DNA from: Pseudorhizobium flavum
GTDB lineage: Bacteria; Pseudomonadota; Alphaproteobacteria; Rhizobiales; Rhizobiaceae
Direction of reading: 5' to 3'
Assembly (NCBI RefSeq): GCF_902502825.2
Contig: NZ_LR723671.1
Location: forward strand, 62,001-126,000
DNA: 64,000 nucleotides
Shown here: one piece after another, positions 43,942-54,112 of the stretch
How the letters are laid out: every line of letters begins with the position of its first letter
Numbering within the stretch: position 1 is the stretch's first letter
Translations under genes and position numbers: made by a program
The notes under the pieces: generated by a model
What the model was told of the DNA's origin: nothing
The model's input: the letters and a program-made list of their open reading frames with translations, nothing else
Database searches by the model: none

Positions 43942-44922
43942 ATGGCAGAACAGTTCGACATGTTTTCGGAAGAGAGTTCGCGCGACCGGGTGGTCAAGCG
44001 TGACATCTCCAAACACGCCAAGCCCGAACAGCCTGCCGTCCCCATGAGTGAGGAGGAGATGGTCCGGCATCTCTTGCAGACGGGTCGCTACCGTGTTCTC
44101 ACGAAATTGGCGCCGCGCACGGTTGTGCCAAACCCGCGGCCAGAATTCCCGCTCAAGGGCATCATCCTCGACACCGAGACCACCGGCCTCAATGCGCGCA
44201 AGGATGAGATCATCGAGATTGGCGCTATCGCATTCACCTTCGATACGACAGGAAACATCGGTGACGTCACCGGGGTCTATGGTGGTCTTCAGCAGCCGAG
44301 CGTTTCCATACCTTCCGACATTACTAGGCTTACCGGCATCACCGACGAGATGGTGGCCGGACAATCGATCGATATCGCTGCTTTAAAGGCGCTGATCGAA
44401 CCAGCGGATCTACTGATCGCCCACAATGCTCGTTTCGACCGGCCGTTCTGCGAGGCATTTTCTCACCTGTTTTCCGGCAAGGCCTGGGCTTGTTCAAACT
44501 CCGAGATAGACTGGTCGTCGCGCGGCTATGAAGGGACCAAGCTCGGCTACCTGATCGGGCAGGCGGGCCACTTCCATGACGGTCATCGCGCGGTCGACGA
44601 CTGTTTCGCGCTCCTGGAGGTCCTCGCCCGAGAGGCTGATGGATCGGCTTCCACCGCGTTCGCGGAACTCCACGAAGCAAGCCAACGGTCGCGTTTCCGG
44701 ATATTCGCGGAAAACAGCCCCTTCGACATGAAGGATCACCTGAAGGCGCGAGGCTATCGCTGGTCTGACGGAAGCGATGGCCGCCCGAAGTCCTGGTGGA
44801 TCGAGGTGGGCGAGGAAGCGCTCGATGATGAGCTCCGCTATCTCAGGGCCGAAATCTACCGATATCCCGATGCCGATCCACCGATCAAACGCCTGACTGC
44901 CTTCGACCGTTTCCGGGCATGA
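43942..44922 (+). CDS. DnaQ-like 3'-5' exonuclease
   Basis: 326 residues from ATG 43942 (MAEQFDMFSEESS); in-frame ATGs at 43927 and 43879 are alternatives. DEDDh exonuclease motifs: ExoI GIILDTETTGLNARKDE, ExoII IAHNARFDRPF and ExoIII HDGHRAVDDCFALLEV. A C-terminal region of about 100 residues (LKARGYRWSDGSDGRPKSWW) is found in stand-alone rhizobial members. Likely DNA repair or editing. It starts just outside ISL3 copy 3 and begins the plasmid-backbone side of the window. Confidence 0.85.
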   Translation: MAEQFDMFSEESSRDRVVKRDISKHAKPEQPAVPMSEEEMVRHLLQTGRYRVLTKLAPRTVVPNPRPEFPLKGIILDTETTGLNARKDEIIEIGAIAFTFDTTGNIGDVTGVYGGLQQPSVSIPSDITRLTGITDEMVAGQSIDIAALKALIEPADLLIAHNARFDRPFCEAFSHLFSGKAWACSNSEIDWSSRGYEGTKLGYLIGQAGHFHDGHRAVDDCFALLEVLAREADGSASTAFAELHEASQRSRFRIFAENSPFDMKDHLKARGYRWSDGSDGRPKSWWIEVGEEALDDELRYLRAEIYRYPDADPPIKRLTAFDRFRA

Positions 44923-45013
44923 TGTAATCGCTTTGATCAGCGGCCGAGGAGACCCATGCTTTGAGCGCATGGCCGACCTGAGACCTTGTGCCTTATCGAC
45001 CGACGGGCAAGAG

Positions 45014-45021
45014 CCTATATT
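45014..45021 (+). promoter_or_regulatory. Possible RpoH-type -10 element ahead of the DUF1127 gene
   Basis: CCTATATT resembles the alphaproteobacterial RpoH -10. The best -35 at correct spacing is only CTTATC (44992-44997), so the promoter call is weak. A heat-shock or oxidative-stress promoter would fit DUF1127/CcsR loci in Rhodobacter. Confidence 0.3.
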
Positions 45022-45093
45022 CCAATCATGGAAACGACGTTGGAACCAAGGCATGGTTGCTGGCGTCAAGAAACCTCACGAAAGGGGATCATC

Positions 45094-45240
45094 ATGAACG
45101 TAGCACGCTCCTTCAACAATTGGCGCAAGTACCGTGAGACCGTTAACGAACTCGGCCGCATGAGCTCGCGCGAACTGCAGGACCTCGGTATCAATCGCGC
45201 CGACATCCGCAGCGTTGCCCGCCAGTCGGTCATTCGTTAA
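45094..45240 (+). CDS. DUF1127 small protein (CcaF1/YjiS type)
   Basis: 48 residues: MNVARSFNNWRKYRETVNEL, then GRMSSRELQDLGINRADIRS, the DUF1127 hallmark. AAAGGGGATC ribosome site. In Rhodobacter the homologous small protein CcaF1 binds RNA, and its mRNA is the precursor of the CcsR sRNAs encoded just downstream. Here too it is followed by four CCTCCTCCC hairpins, with a terminator between. It is too small for many gene finders. Confidence 0.88.
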   Translation: MNVARSFNNWRKYRETVNELGRMSSRELQDLGINRADIRSVARQSVIR

Positions 45241-45273
45241 TCGGCTTTCACCTGCACATCCTGAATGACACTA

Positions 45274-45299
45274 CGCCCGCTGATGACGCGGGCGTTTTT
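45274..45299 (+). terminator. Rho-independent terminator after the DUF1127 gene
   Basis: CGCCCGC (45274-45280) pairs with GCGGGCG (45288-45294) around a 7-base loop, followed by TTTTT. It starts 34 bp after the stop. Partial read-through or processing could deliver transcripts into the sRNA repeats. Confidence 0.85.
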
Positions 45300-45431
45300 C
45301 TATGTGCTGTCCCACCCCGGGACTTGGTACGGGACTTCTGAAGTCGCAAAAATGGCCTTGCGTCTCTTGCATAGCTGCACTGCAGCAAAGTCTGTTTCTT
45401 GTGCGGCGGAAACTGGCACCTTGGTATTCAT

Positions 45432-45463
45432 CGAAGCGATGCACCTCCTCCCGCAGAGCTTCG
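45432..45463 (+). ncRNA. Cuckoo/CcsR-like sRNA hairpin 1
   Basis: CGAAGC (45432-45437) pairs with GCTTCG (45458-45463), exposing CCTCCTCCC (45444-45452) in the loop. Outer bases (ATTC / GAAT-like) may extend the stem. CCUCCUCCC in a loop is the anti-Shine-Dalgarno signature of the alpha-proteobacterial cuckoo (alpha-r14, CcsR) family. Confidence 0.75.
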
Positions 45464-45467
45464 AATT

Positions 45468-45501
45468 CAGACGGCCCACTCCTCCTCCCAAGGGGCGTCT
45501 G
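45468..45501 (+). ncRNA. Cuckoo/CcsR-like sRNA hairpin 2
   Basis: CAGACG (45468-45473) pairs with CGTCTG (45496-45501), with further GC pairing inside, and CCTCCTCCC at 45481-45489 in the loop. It starts four bases after hairpin 1. Confidence 0.75.
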
Positions 45502-45502
45502 T

Positions 45503-45538
45503 CGGAACAGCGGCACTCCTCCTCCCAGCCGTTGTTCG
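45503..45538 (+). ncRNA. Cuckoo/CcsR-like sRNA hairpin 3
   Basis: CGGAACAGCGGC (45503-45514) pairs with GCCGTTGTTCG (45528-45538), with one bulge and one G-U pair, and CCTCCTCCC at 45518-45526 in the loop. Confidence 0.75.
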
Positions 45539-45550
45539 GTTCTTTTCGGA

Positions 45551-45585
45551 AAGCCTGCCGCACCTCCTCCCGCGGCAGGCTTTTT
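45551..45585 (+). ncRNA. Cuckoo/CcsR-like sRNA hairpin 4, also the terminator
   Basis: AAGCCTGCCG (45551-45560) pairs with CGGCAGGCTT (45573-45582), ten bp, followed by a T-run (TTTTT). CCTCCTCCC at 45563-45571 is in the loop. This hairpin ends the array and is a canonical rho-independent terminator. Confidence 0.8.
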
Positions 45586-45604
45586 CGTTTTCAGGACCGC
45601 CGTC

Positions 45605-45955
45605 TCAGAGTTCGAGAGGGAGCTGCGGTTCCTGTCCGCTCTCTTCAGTGTTGAGCGATGACAAGGTGATCCCTAAGAGCCGGACCGGACATTTGAACGG
45701 AAACACCGAGGCAAGCAGGGTCTCGGCGATTTCCAGGATTATGTCGATGTCCGAAACCGATTCCGCCACGGTCCTGCTGCGTGTCGCCTGACTGAAATCT
45801 GAATATTTGATTTTGACGGTGATCGTCTTTCCGGTGATGTCGTGCGCTTCGCAATAGCGCCAGACCTTCTCGGCCAATGCATGGGCAATCAGCTGCGGCA
45901 GCTTGCCGATGTCGCCGCCGTGATAGGCAGCCCCGATCGTCGCATTTGCGGTCAG
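45605..45955 (-). pseudogene. DNA polymerase IV (DinB) C-terminal stub
   Basis: The - strand reads LAEKVWRYCEAHDITGKTIT, VKIKYSDFSQATRSRTV and FPFKCPVRLLGITLSSL, the little-finger domain of Y-family polymerase IV, ending LPLEL. The palm, fingers and catalytic acids are absent. The frame continues upstream for about 25 codons of unrelated sequence (ATIGAAYHGGDIGK) to near 45955, so the 5' part was lost by a deletion. No start codon belongs to it. Confidence 0.75.
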
Positions 45956-46314
45956 GAATCATCGAAAGTTCCATAATTGTTATTACGCAACATTTCGTAA
46001 GTGATTGGAATCTCGGCCTAATTTGAAAGGTTTGGCGCGTTAAGCCGCAATGTAGGCCAAGTTGCCGGACAGCAGCTCTCTCAAGCTCAAGACCGAAGAT
46101 CGTGTGTCGTCGGATTGCAGCACCAGAAGCACTCCAATCCCGCTTCTTGTGATGGCGTCCTGGACCAGGCCCGGATCTCCGTCGATCAACCCTCAAGGGG
46201 TCGGCTAGCAAGCTGCCGCCGCTCCGTCTGCGCCGTCGCGGTGATCGCGACCGTCCCTGTTCCTTCGAGGAGCCATCAGCGGGAATTGGCCCGCTTCCGA
46301 TGGAGCACCTCAAG
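45956..46314. other. Degenerate region, no intact gene
   Basis: No complete gene. On the - strand about 46200-46037, one frame reads GLIDGDPGLVQDAITRSGIG and on to SLRELLSGNLAYIAA before a stop, which vaguely recalls the end of a LysR-type effector domain; I do not rely on it. The lower GC content around 45960-46040 differs from the neighbours. Probably a scar between the dinB stub and the plasmid backbone. Confidence 0.4.
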
Positions 46315-46491
46315 ATGGCACACGATCTCTCTCTCGCCCAGTCTCACGCCTTCCACCTTTGCAACAACCTGATGGTCCCGATCACGCTGTTCAAATCCGG
46401 CGACGAATTCGGCGTCCTTCCGTCCGACGAACTTGACGACGAAGACGATCTTGAGATCGTGCACGAATACTTCCCGCGCGGGTCTCATTGA
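46315..46491 (+). CDS. Small acidic hypothetical protein of the plasmid backbone
   Basis: 58 residues from ATG 46315 (MAHDLSLAQSHAFHL, MVPITLFKSGDEFGVLPSDEL, then a run of acidic residues and VHEYFPRG). The pattern, a short protein with a DEFGV...DDD...EYxP tail, is one I associate with rhizobial plasmid regions upstream of DUF3991 genes. No catalytic motif. About 185 bp of GC-rich leader separates it from the next gene. Confidence 0.55.
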   Translation: MAHDLSLAQSHAFHLCNNLMVPITLFKSGDEFGVLPSDELDDEDDLEIVHEYFPRGSH

Positions 46492-46675
46492 GACCCGCCT
46501 GTTCCTGCCGCTGGCGAGCTGTCGCCCGCAAGGGAGGCTCCGCCGCAGCGCTCTGCCGCAACTTTTGTCAGTTGCGCGCTGCGCCCTTGCAGCCTCCGCT
46601 CTTCGCGGCGGGACAGAGGTGGCCCGCAGATTGCGGGAATGAAAAAGGGACGGCCGCCGTGCGGCCGAAGAAAAC

Positions 46676-47704
46676 GTGAAACGAGAAGAATTAGAGGCGC
46701 TGCGCGCAAATGTAGGTTGCGAGGCGGTGCTGGAACAGGCCGGATACGAACTCGATGTAAGAGAAAGCACGCGTCGTGCCGTGAAATACCGGCATGGTGG
46801 CAACATCATTATAGTGACCCACGACGGACGAGGTTGGTTCGATCCGCTGAGTGACGAGAAGGGCGATGTTTTCGGCCTCGCGATGTTTCTGGAAAGGACC
46901 ACATTCCCAGCTGCCGCGGAAGCTGTCGCAGCGCTTGTAGAGTTTCAGCTTTCGCGGCCGGAATGGCGTCCGTCGCGGCCTGCAGTATCAGACGAGGCCA
47001 TTGGTGACCGTTGGCGATGCCGGCGCTCGCCTTCGCCCGGATCGGGCGCGTGGCGCTATCTGTCTTGGGCGCGTTGGATCCCGGCTGAAATTGTGCGGCA
47101 GGCAGTTCGGGAGGGTGTCCTCCGGGAAGGACCCTTTGGGAGCATGTGGGCGGCCCATGTCCAGAGTGATGGCAGTGTGGTCGGCTGGGAACAGCGCGGT
47201 CCCGAATGGCGCGGGTTCTCCACCGGGGGCTCCAAGCTTCTGTTCCGATTGGGTCCAAGTGACGCCAGCCGTCTTTGCGTCACCGAGGCCGCGATCGATG
47301 CGATGAGCCTCGCAGCGCTCGAGGGTTCGCGCGAGGGAACTCTCTATCTCAGCACCGGCGGTGGGTGGTCTCCGGCGACAGATGCGGCGCTTTGCGAACT
47401 CGCTGAGCGGCCGGGACTGACACTGGTGGCCGCGACGGATGCCAATTCCCAAGGAGACATCTACGCAGAGCGATTGCGTGCGCTTGCCGAGGCGTCCGGC
47501 TGCGATTGGCAGAGGTTACGTCCGCAAGCGGATGATTGGAATGAGGTTTTGAAGGCCCAAGAAAAGGAGAGACGGGAAAGGAAAATGGAGAAGAAGATGA
47601 GGCCTGCCGCATGCGCGCCGGCCGCATCAAGGGAGGCTTCGCCCGACCAAGGCCGGCCCTTGACCCGCCCGGACGCGAGGCCGGCTTCTCGGGAGGGGTC
47701 ATGA
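46676..47704 (+). CDS. DUF3991 and TOPRIM domain protein
   Basis: 342 residues from GTG 46676. The N-terminal DUF3991-like half begins LEALRANVGCEAVLEQAGYE and includes NIIIVTHDGRGWFDPLSDEKGD. The TOPRIM half (about 195-290) has the acidic motif LCVTEAAIDAMSLAALE and the LVAATDANSQGD pair. The last 50 residues are Lys/Arg and Ala/Pro-rich. Relatives on plasmids and ICEs are primase- or relaxase-associated, but the activity is unproven. A hairpin (46651-46667) sits just before the start. Confidence 0.85.
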   Translation: MKREELEALRANVGCEAVLEQAGYELDVRESTRRAVKYRHGGNIIIVTHDGRGWFDPLSDEKGDVFGLAMFLERTTFPAAAEAVAALVEFQLSRPEWRPSRPAVSDEAIGDRWRCRRSPSPGSGAWRYLSWARWIPAEIVRQAVREGVLREGPFGSMWAAHVQSDGSVVGWEQRGPEWRGFSTGGSKLLFRLGPSDASRLCVTEAAIDAMSLAALEGSREGTLYLSTGGGWSPATDAALCELAERPGLTLVAATDANSQGDIYAERLRALAEASGCDWQRLRPQADDWNEVLKAQEKERRERKMEKKMRPAACAPAASREASPDQGRPLTRPDARPASREGS

Positions 47705-47776
47705 AGGACTGAAGAGGAAGGTGAGGTCGAAACGACATTGCTGCCTTCGGTCCCAAACCCCGAAAGGACCAGGCTG

Positions 47777-48382
47777 ATGACTTCGATATCCCTACCCCGC
47801 AAAGTGTTTCAAGGTGTGGCCAAACGCGCCGACATGTTCCGGATGTTCGACCGGCACGCAAAGCGCCCAGATCGTTTTGGCGGTGATCAGTCTGCCACCT
47901 ATGCCGGCGAGTGGTTCGAGATCGACGAGGTCTCCTACTCATACATGCTCGAGATCCTGCCGCCGCTGTGGATGCGAGGGCCGATCTTTGCGATGCGCGA
48001 ATTCATGACGGGTTCCGTGACCTCGGTCTTCTACGCGATGCGGATCGATGACACCGTCCGCTATTTCCACACATACTGCGACCTATCCGATCCAAACTCG
48101 GTCGAGGCCATGCGCTCGGCGATCGTCGATCGCGAAACCCGACCGGCCCGAGCAATGAGCCGCGAAGAACGGCTCGACCATATCTGGAGCACCACCGCAG
48201 ACGACTATCGCGGTTACGCCGGCCCCCGCTGGCCGAAGCCGGTGCAGGGCCATCGCACGGTCCTACTTTATGGCGGTAAGGAAGGGACGTTCCTGAAGCT
48301 GCTCGATACGCTCAGCGACGACGAAATCGCGGCCAAGCTGCCGGTGCATCTGCGCCACCTCCCCACGGTTTTGGCAGCCTAA
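47777..48382 (+). CDS. DUF1419 domain protein
   Basis: 201 residues from ATG 47777 (MTSISLPRKVFQGVAKRADM); a longer frame from 47738 lacks a ribosome site. DUF1419 features: MFRMFDRHAKRPDRFGGD, YAGEWFEIDEVSYSYMLEIL, LPPLWMRGPIFAMREF and the FYAMRIDDTVRYFHTYCDL block. Function unknown. The family is restricted mostly to plasmids of Rhizobiales, where it occurs between DUF3991 and methylase-helicase genes, as here. Confidence 0.85.
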   Translation: MTSISLPRKVFQGVAKRADMFRMFDRHAKRPDRFGGDQSATYAGEWFEIDEVSYSYMLEILPPLWMRGPIFAMREFMTGSVTSVFYAMRIDDTVRYFHTYCDLSDPNSVEAMRSAIVDRETRPARAMSREERLDHIWSTTADDYRGYAGPRWPKPVQGHRTVLLYGGKEGTFLKLLDTLSDDEIAAKLPVHLRHLPTVLAA

Positions 48383-48416
48383 GCCGGAACCGATCCCCCC
48401 AATCCGGGCGCTGCAG

Positions 48417-48436
48417 CCGGTCGAATCCTCGACCGG
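48417..48436 (+). other. Leader hairpin ahead of the methylase-helicase
   Basis: CCGGTCGA (48417-48424) pairs perfectly with TCGACCGG (48429-48436) around ATCC. It ends 38 bases before the start. Similar hairpins precede the genes at 46676, 58321 and 59880. Confidence 0.6.
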
Positions 48437-48474
48437 ACGATTTCGCACGCCCGCTTTCCAAAGGAGCCAATCCT

Positions 48475-51400
48475 ATGAGCAACGATCCCTTCACTTTAGA
48501 CATGTTCGGCAGCTCAGCCCTGTCCTCCGGCCTTGGGCTTGGTGTGACCGCGTTTGGCGGTTTCTCTCCCGATGCTGCCAATGATGACGAGCCAGATCCC
48601 ACTCCGCCCGCATCGGCCCCTGCCCTCCCCGTCATTGCCGCGCCTGTTCGGCGAGCAGTGTCTCGAGCAAACTTCTATCTTGATGGCGACCGCGAGTTGG
48701 GCGCCACCTGGAAGGATCGAGCCCGCGCGAATGTCGCGGCAATCCTCGTCGCCGACGGCATTGCCAGGCAGGACCGGCCAGCAACGGGTAAAGAACAGGC
48801 GCAGCTTATCCGATTCACCGGTTTCGGCGCCGGCGAGCTGGCCAACGGCATGTTCCGCCGTCCGGGCGAGGTCGATTTCCGCAAGGGCTGGGACGAGCTC
48901 GGTTCCTCGCTCGAAACAGCGGTCTCCGACGAAGAGTATGCGTCGCTCGCCCGCTGCACCCAATATGCGCATTTCACGCCGGATTTCATCATCCGTGCGA
49001 TCTGGACGGGGATCGCAAAACTCGGCTGGCGCGGCGGCCGTGTGCTGGAGCCGGGGATCGGCACGGGCTTGTTCCCGGCGCTGATGCCGGAGCCCTACCG
49101 CGATGTCGCCTATGTCACCGGGATCGAGCTCGATCCGGTCACGGCCCGTATCGTCGGGCTGCTTCAGCCAAAGGCTCGGATCATCAACGGCGACTTCGCG
49201 CGCACCGATCTGGCGCCGATCTACGATCTCACGATCGGCAATCCGCCCTTCTCCGATCGCACCGTCCGCTCAGACCGCGCCTATCGGGCGCTCGGCCTTC
49301 GCCTGCACGACTACTTCATCGCCCGGTCGATCGATCTCCTAAAGCCCGGCGCGCTTGCCGCCTTCGTGACCTCACACGGCACGATGGACAAGGCTGATAC
49401 GACGGCGCGCGAGCATATCGCCAAGTCAGCCGACCTGATCGCAGCAATCCGCATGCCCGAGGACAGCTTTCGCCGCGATGCCGGTACGGATGTCGTCGTC
49501 GACATCCTCTTCTTCCGCAAGCGCAAGCCGGGCGAGCCGGAAGGCGATCAGATGTGGCTCGATGTGGTTGAAGTCAGGCCGGCCACCGACGAGGAAAGTG
49601 CGATCCGCATCAATCGCTGGTTCGCCCGGCATCCGGACTTCGTCCTCGGCACCCATGCACTGACCTCGGGCCCATTCGGCGAGACCTACACGTGCCGGCC
49701 TCGGGATGGGGAGGATCTCGAAGCTGCGCTTTCCGCTGCCGTCGAGCTTCTGCCGGCCGACCTCTACGACGGCGAGCCGACGCCCATCGACATCGATCTG
49801 GAAGACGAACTCGCCGTAATTGTCGATCTGCAGCCGAAGGGCGCACCTGTTCGCGAGGGCAGCTTCTTCCTCGATCGGTCGAAAGGCCTGATGCAGATGC
49901 TCGACGGATCGGCTGTGCCGGTCACGATCCGCAAGGGCCGCGCCGGGGATGGTATCTCGGAAAAGCATATCCGGATCATCTCGAAGCTGATCCCGATCCG
50001 TGATGCCGTGCGTGAGGTGCTGAAAGCGCAGGAGACTGACCGGCCCTGGCGTGATCTTCAGGTTCGGCTGCGTATCGCATGGTCGAGCTTCGTCCGTGAT
50101 TTCGGGCCAATCAACCACACCACGGTATCGATCCAGGAGGAAGCCGAGACCGGCAAGATCAAGGAGACCCATCGCCAGCCGAACCTTGCACCCTTCCGGG
50201 ATGACCCCGATTGCTGGTTGGTCGCCTCGATCGAGGACTATGATCTGGAGACCGACACGGCGAAGCCAGGTCCGATTTTTTCCGAACGCGTGATCGCGCC
50301 GCCGGCCGCGCCGACGATTACGTCGCCAGCAGATGCACTCGCCGTGGTGCTGAACGAACGCGGCCATGTCGATATCGACCATATCGCCGAGCTATTGCAC
50401 AGTGATGCCGCTGATGTGGTCGACGAGCTGGGCGAGGCCATCTTCCGCGACCCGGCCGACGGATCATGGCAGACAGCCGACGGGTATCTATCCGGTGCTG
50501 TTCGCACCAAGCTCGCGGCGGTGCAGGCCATGGTCGAGCTTGATCCGACCTATGAGCGCAACGTCCGCGCATTGATCGATGTCCAGCCGGCCGATCTTCG
50601 CCCCTCCGACATCACGGCCCGTCTCGGCGCGCCATGGATCCCGGCCGCCGATGTCGTCGCTTTCGTCAAAGAGAAGATGGAGGCCGATATCCGCATCCAC
50701 CATATGCCGGAACTCGGGTCGTGGACGGTGGAGGCCCGGCAGCTCTGCTATAGTGCTGCCGGCACGTCCGAATGGGGCACCAGCCGTCGCCATGCCGGCG
50801 ATCTGCTCGCCGATGCGCTCAACAGCCGGGTCCCGCAGATCTTCGACACCTTCAAGGACGTCGACGGTGAACGTCGGGTCCTCAACGTCGTCGATACCGA
50901 GGCGGCGCGCGACAAGCTGCAGAGGATCAAGCAGTCCTTCCAGGACTGGGTCTGGACGGACCCTGATCGTACCGATCGGCTGGCCCGCGATTACAATGAT
51001 CGCTTCAACAATATCGCGCCGCGCAAATTCGACGGCTCCCACCTCAAACTTCCCGGCGCCTCAGGCGCCTTCATTCTTTATGGGCATCAGAAACGCGGCA
51101 TTTGGCGGATCATCGCCGATGGCTCGACCTATCTCGCCCACGCCGTCGGCGCTGGAAAAACGATGACCATGGCCGCTGCGATCATGGAGCAGCGCCGGCT
51201 CGGCCTGATCGCCAAGGCGATGCTTGTTGTGCCGGGCCATTGCCTGGCACAGGCTGCCCGTGAATTTCTCGCACTCTACCCAAATGCCCGCATTCTCGTG
51301 GCCGACGAGACCAACTTTACCAAGGACAAGCGCGCCCGTTTCCTGTCGCGCGCGGCGACCGCGACCTGGGATGCGATCATCATCACGCACTCCGCGTTCC

Positions 51401-53564
51401 GCTTTATCGCTGTCCCATCGGCCTTCGAACAGGAGATGATTCAAGACGAGCTGCAGCTCTACGAGGATCTGCTGACCAAAGTGGATAGCGAGGACCGCGT
51501 CTCGCGCAAACGCCTCGAGCGGCTGAAGGAAGGATTGCAAGAAAGGCTGGAAGGCCTCGCCACCCGCAAGGACGACCTGCTGACAATCTCGGAAATCGGC
51601 ATCGACCAGATCGTCGTCGACGAGGCGCAGGAATTCCGCAAGCTGTCCTTCGCCACCAACATGTCGACGCTGAAGGGCATCGATCCCAATGGCTCGCAGC
51701 GCGCCTGGGATCTCTACGTCAAATCCCGCTATATCCACACACGCAATCCCGGCCGCGCGCTGGTCCTCGCCTCAGGCACGCCGATCACCAATACGCTCGG
51801 AGAGATGTTCTCGATCCAGCGCCTGCTCGGCCACGAGGCACTTGCCGAGCGCGGACTGCATGAGTTCGATGCCTGGGCATCCTGCTTCGGCGATACGACG
51901 ACCGAACTCGAAATCCAGCCGTCCGGCAAATACAAGCCTGTCAGCCGTTTCGCCAGCTTCGTCAACGTGCCCGAGCTGATCGCCATGTTCCGGTCCTTCG
52001 CCGATGTCGTCATGCCCGATGATCTCCGCCAATATGTGAAGGTCCCGAACCTCTCGACCGGGCGCCGGCAGATCCTGACGGCCAAGCCGACGGCACTGTT
52101 CAAAACCTATCAGCAAATGCTTGATGGCCGGATCAAGGCGATCGAGCTGCGCGAGGGACCAGCCAAGCCCGGCGATGACATTCTGCTCTCGGTCATCACC
52201 GACGGCCGCCATGCAGCGATCGACCTGCGCTTCGTGATGCCGGCGGCCGACAACGAGGCGGATAACAAGCTCAATTTGCTCGTTCGTAATGCCCACCGGA
52301 TCTGGAAAGAGACCGGCGAGGCCATCTATCGCCGCCCTGACGGCAAGGACTTTGATCTCCCCGGCGCCGCACAGATGATCTTTTCTGATCTCGGCACGAT
52401 CAATGTCGAGAAGTCCCGCGGCTTCTCCGCCTATCGCTTCATCCGAGACGAACTGATCCGGCTTGGCGTGCCCGCCGCGCAGATCGCGTTCATGCAGGAT
52501 TACAAGAAAACCGAGGCCAAGCAGCGGCTCTTCGGCGATGTCCGAGCCGGCAAGGTCCGCTTCCTGATCGGGAGTTCCGAGACGATGGGACCGGCGTCAA
52601 TGCACAGCTGAGGCTCAAGGCTCTCCACCATCTCGATGTACCATGGCTGCCGTCGCAGATCGAGCAGCGGGAAGGCCGGATCGTTCGCCAGGGCAACCAG
52701 CATGACGAGGTCGATATCTTCGCCTATGCGACCGAGGGAAGTCTCGATGCCTCGATGTGGCAGAACAACGAGCGCAAGGCCCGGTTCATTGCCGCCGCGC
52801 TGTCCGGCGACACCTCGATCCGGCGGCTGGAGGACGTTGGCGAAGGTGCGGCCAACCAGTTTGCCATGGCCAAGGCCATCGCGTCTGGCGATGAGCGATT
52901 GATGCAGAAAGCTGGGCTCGAGGCCGATATCGCTCGGCTCGAACGCCTGCGCGCTGCCCACGAGGACGACCAATATGCCGTCCGACGGCAGATGCGCGAC
53001 GCCGAGCGCGAGATCGAGGTCTCGACGCGGCGCATGCGTGAAATCGGTCAGGACATCGCACGCTTTCGTCCGACCAACGGCGATGCCTTCACGATGACGG
53101 TGCTCGGCCAGAGCTATACCGAGCGCAAGGAGGCCGGTCGTGCGCTGATGAAGGAAATCCTCACACTGCTGCAGCTGCAGCAGGAGGGTAAGGTGCATCT
53201 GGCCACGATCGGTGGTTTCGATCTCGTCTATGAGGGTGAGCGCTTCGGTAAGGGTGATGGCTATCGGTACGAGACGCTGCTCCAGCGCACCGGCGCCGAT
53301 TACGAGATCGACCTTGCCATTACAGTGACGCCGCTTGGCGCGATCTCACGGCTGGAGCATGGGCTTGATGGCTTCGACGAAGAGCAGCGGCAATATCGCC
53401 GGAGGCTCGACGAGGCCGAGCGTCGGCTGGATTCCTATCAATCGCGCATCGGTGGCGCCTTCCAGTTCGCAGAGGAGCTCTGCGCAAAAAGGAAGCAGCT
53501 TCGCGAGATCGAGGAAGACCTGGCTGCTTCCGCCATCGCTGAAGCAGATCAGATCGCCGCATGA
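48475..53564 (+). pseudogene. DarB-like N6-methylase / SNF2-type helicase, single frameshift
   Basis: Restored length 1696 residues. Methylase half: SAM motif VLEPGIGTG at 190 and catalytic NPPF at 256-259. Helicase half: Walker A VGAGKT (891-896), DEAQ box at 1049, ASGTPITNTLGE (motif III). The frame breaks near 52589: it reads ETMGPASMHS and stops at 52611, whereas one extra G in the GGG run gives TMGTGVNAQLRLKALHHLDV and continues through motif VI (EQREGRIVRQGNQHDEV) to the stop at 53564. A coiled-coil tail follows. Phage P1 DarB-type proteins protect incoming DNA from restriction. Strong AAAGGAGCC site. Confidence 0.88.
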
Positions 53565-54112
53565 CAAACGTAAAACCATGCCGGTCTTGCGGCTTGGTCC
53601 TGCTCCCGCCATAGCCTTCGCCGGATGGCGGGCGCCAATACTTGAAATCCCTCGACCTCGATAATATTTGAGGATCACTTCCCGTTCAGATGATGTCCTG
53701 CCGCCGCATTCGCTGTGGCTTTCGATGTCGTCCGGGATCAGCAAAAGGGCGCTCCCCTCGTGGGTCGAGCGCCCTATTTGCGTTTCTGTTTCCAGCCGAG
53801 TTTTTACGGGCTGTTTTAGCTGCGGTGCGCGCGCCCATTATTCAAAAGAGAAACGGAAGAGAGGGAGGAGGAAGGAACCGGTCGCCGACCTGTCCTCCTG
53901 CCGCCGCTATCGCTCAACCGCCACCTGCGCCATCCCGGCCACTCGACCTTCGCAGGGCTGTAAGCCCCGCTTGTCCCTTCGCAGCAGGGATGCTCGGTCG
54001 CAGTTGCGTCAGTCCGGCCGATCGGCGGTCCAAGGGGTGTCTTCGAGAAAAAATGAAGACAGGAAGGGCTGGCAAGGCGCTGGTCCGGAACTCCCCCGAA
54101 AGGAATAAACCC
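53565..54112. other. Long leader of the ParB-like gene
   Basis: About 550 bp. The ParB frame is open upstream as far as 53690, but this part has no domain, is Arg/Pro/Cys-rich and contains the terminator at 53747-53774, so I regard it as untranslated. The GAAAGGAATAAACCC ribosome site at its end fixes the start at 54113. Confidence 0.5.
53747..53774 (+). terminator. Hairpin terminator after the methylase-helicase
   Basis: GGGCGCTC (53747-53754) pairs perfectly with GAGCGCCC (53767-53774); AAAA precedes and a T-rich stretch (TATTTGCGTTTCTGTTT) follows. It lies about 180 bp beyond the stop of the helicase gene. Confidence 0.65.

Noticed and set aside
46037..46200. Possible LysR effector-domain remnant on the - strand
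   Set aside because: Resemblance is confined to a few residues and could be chance. No HTH or start is nearby.
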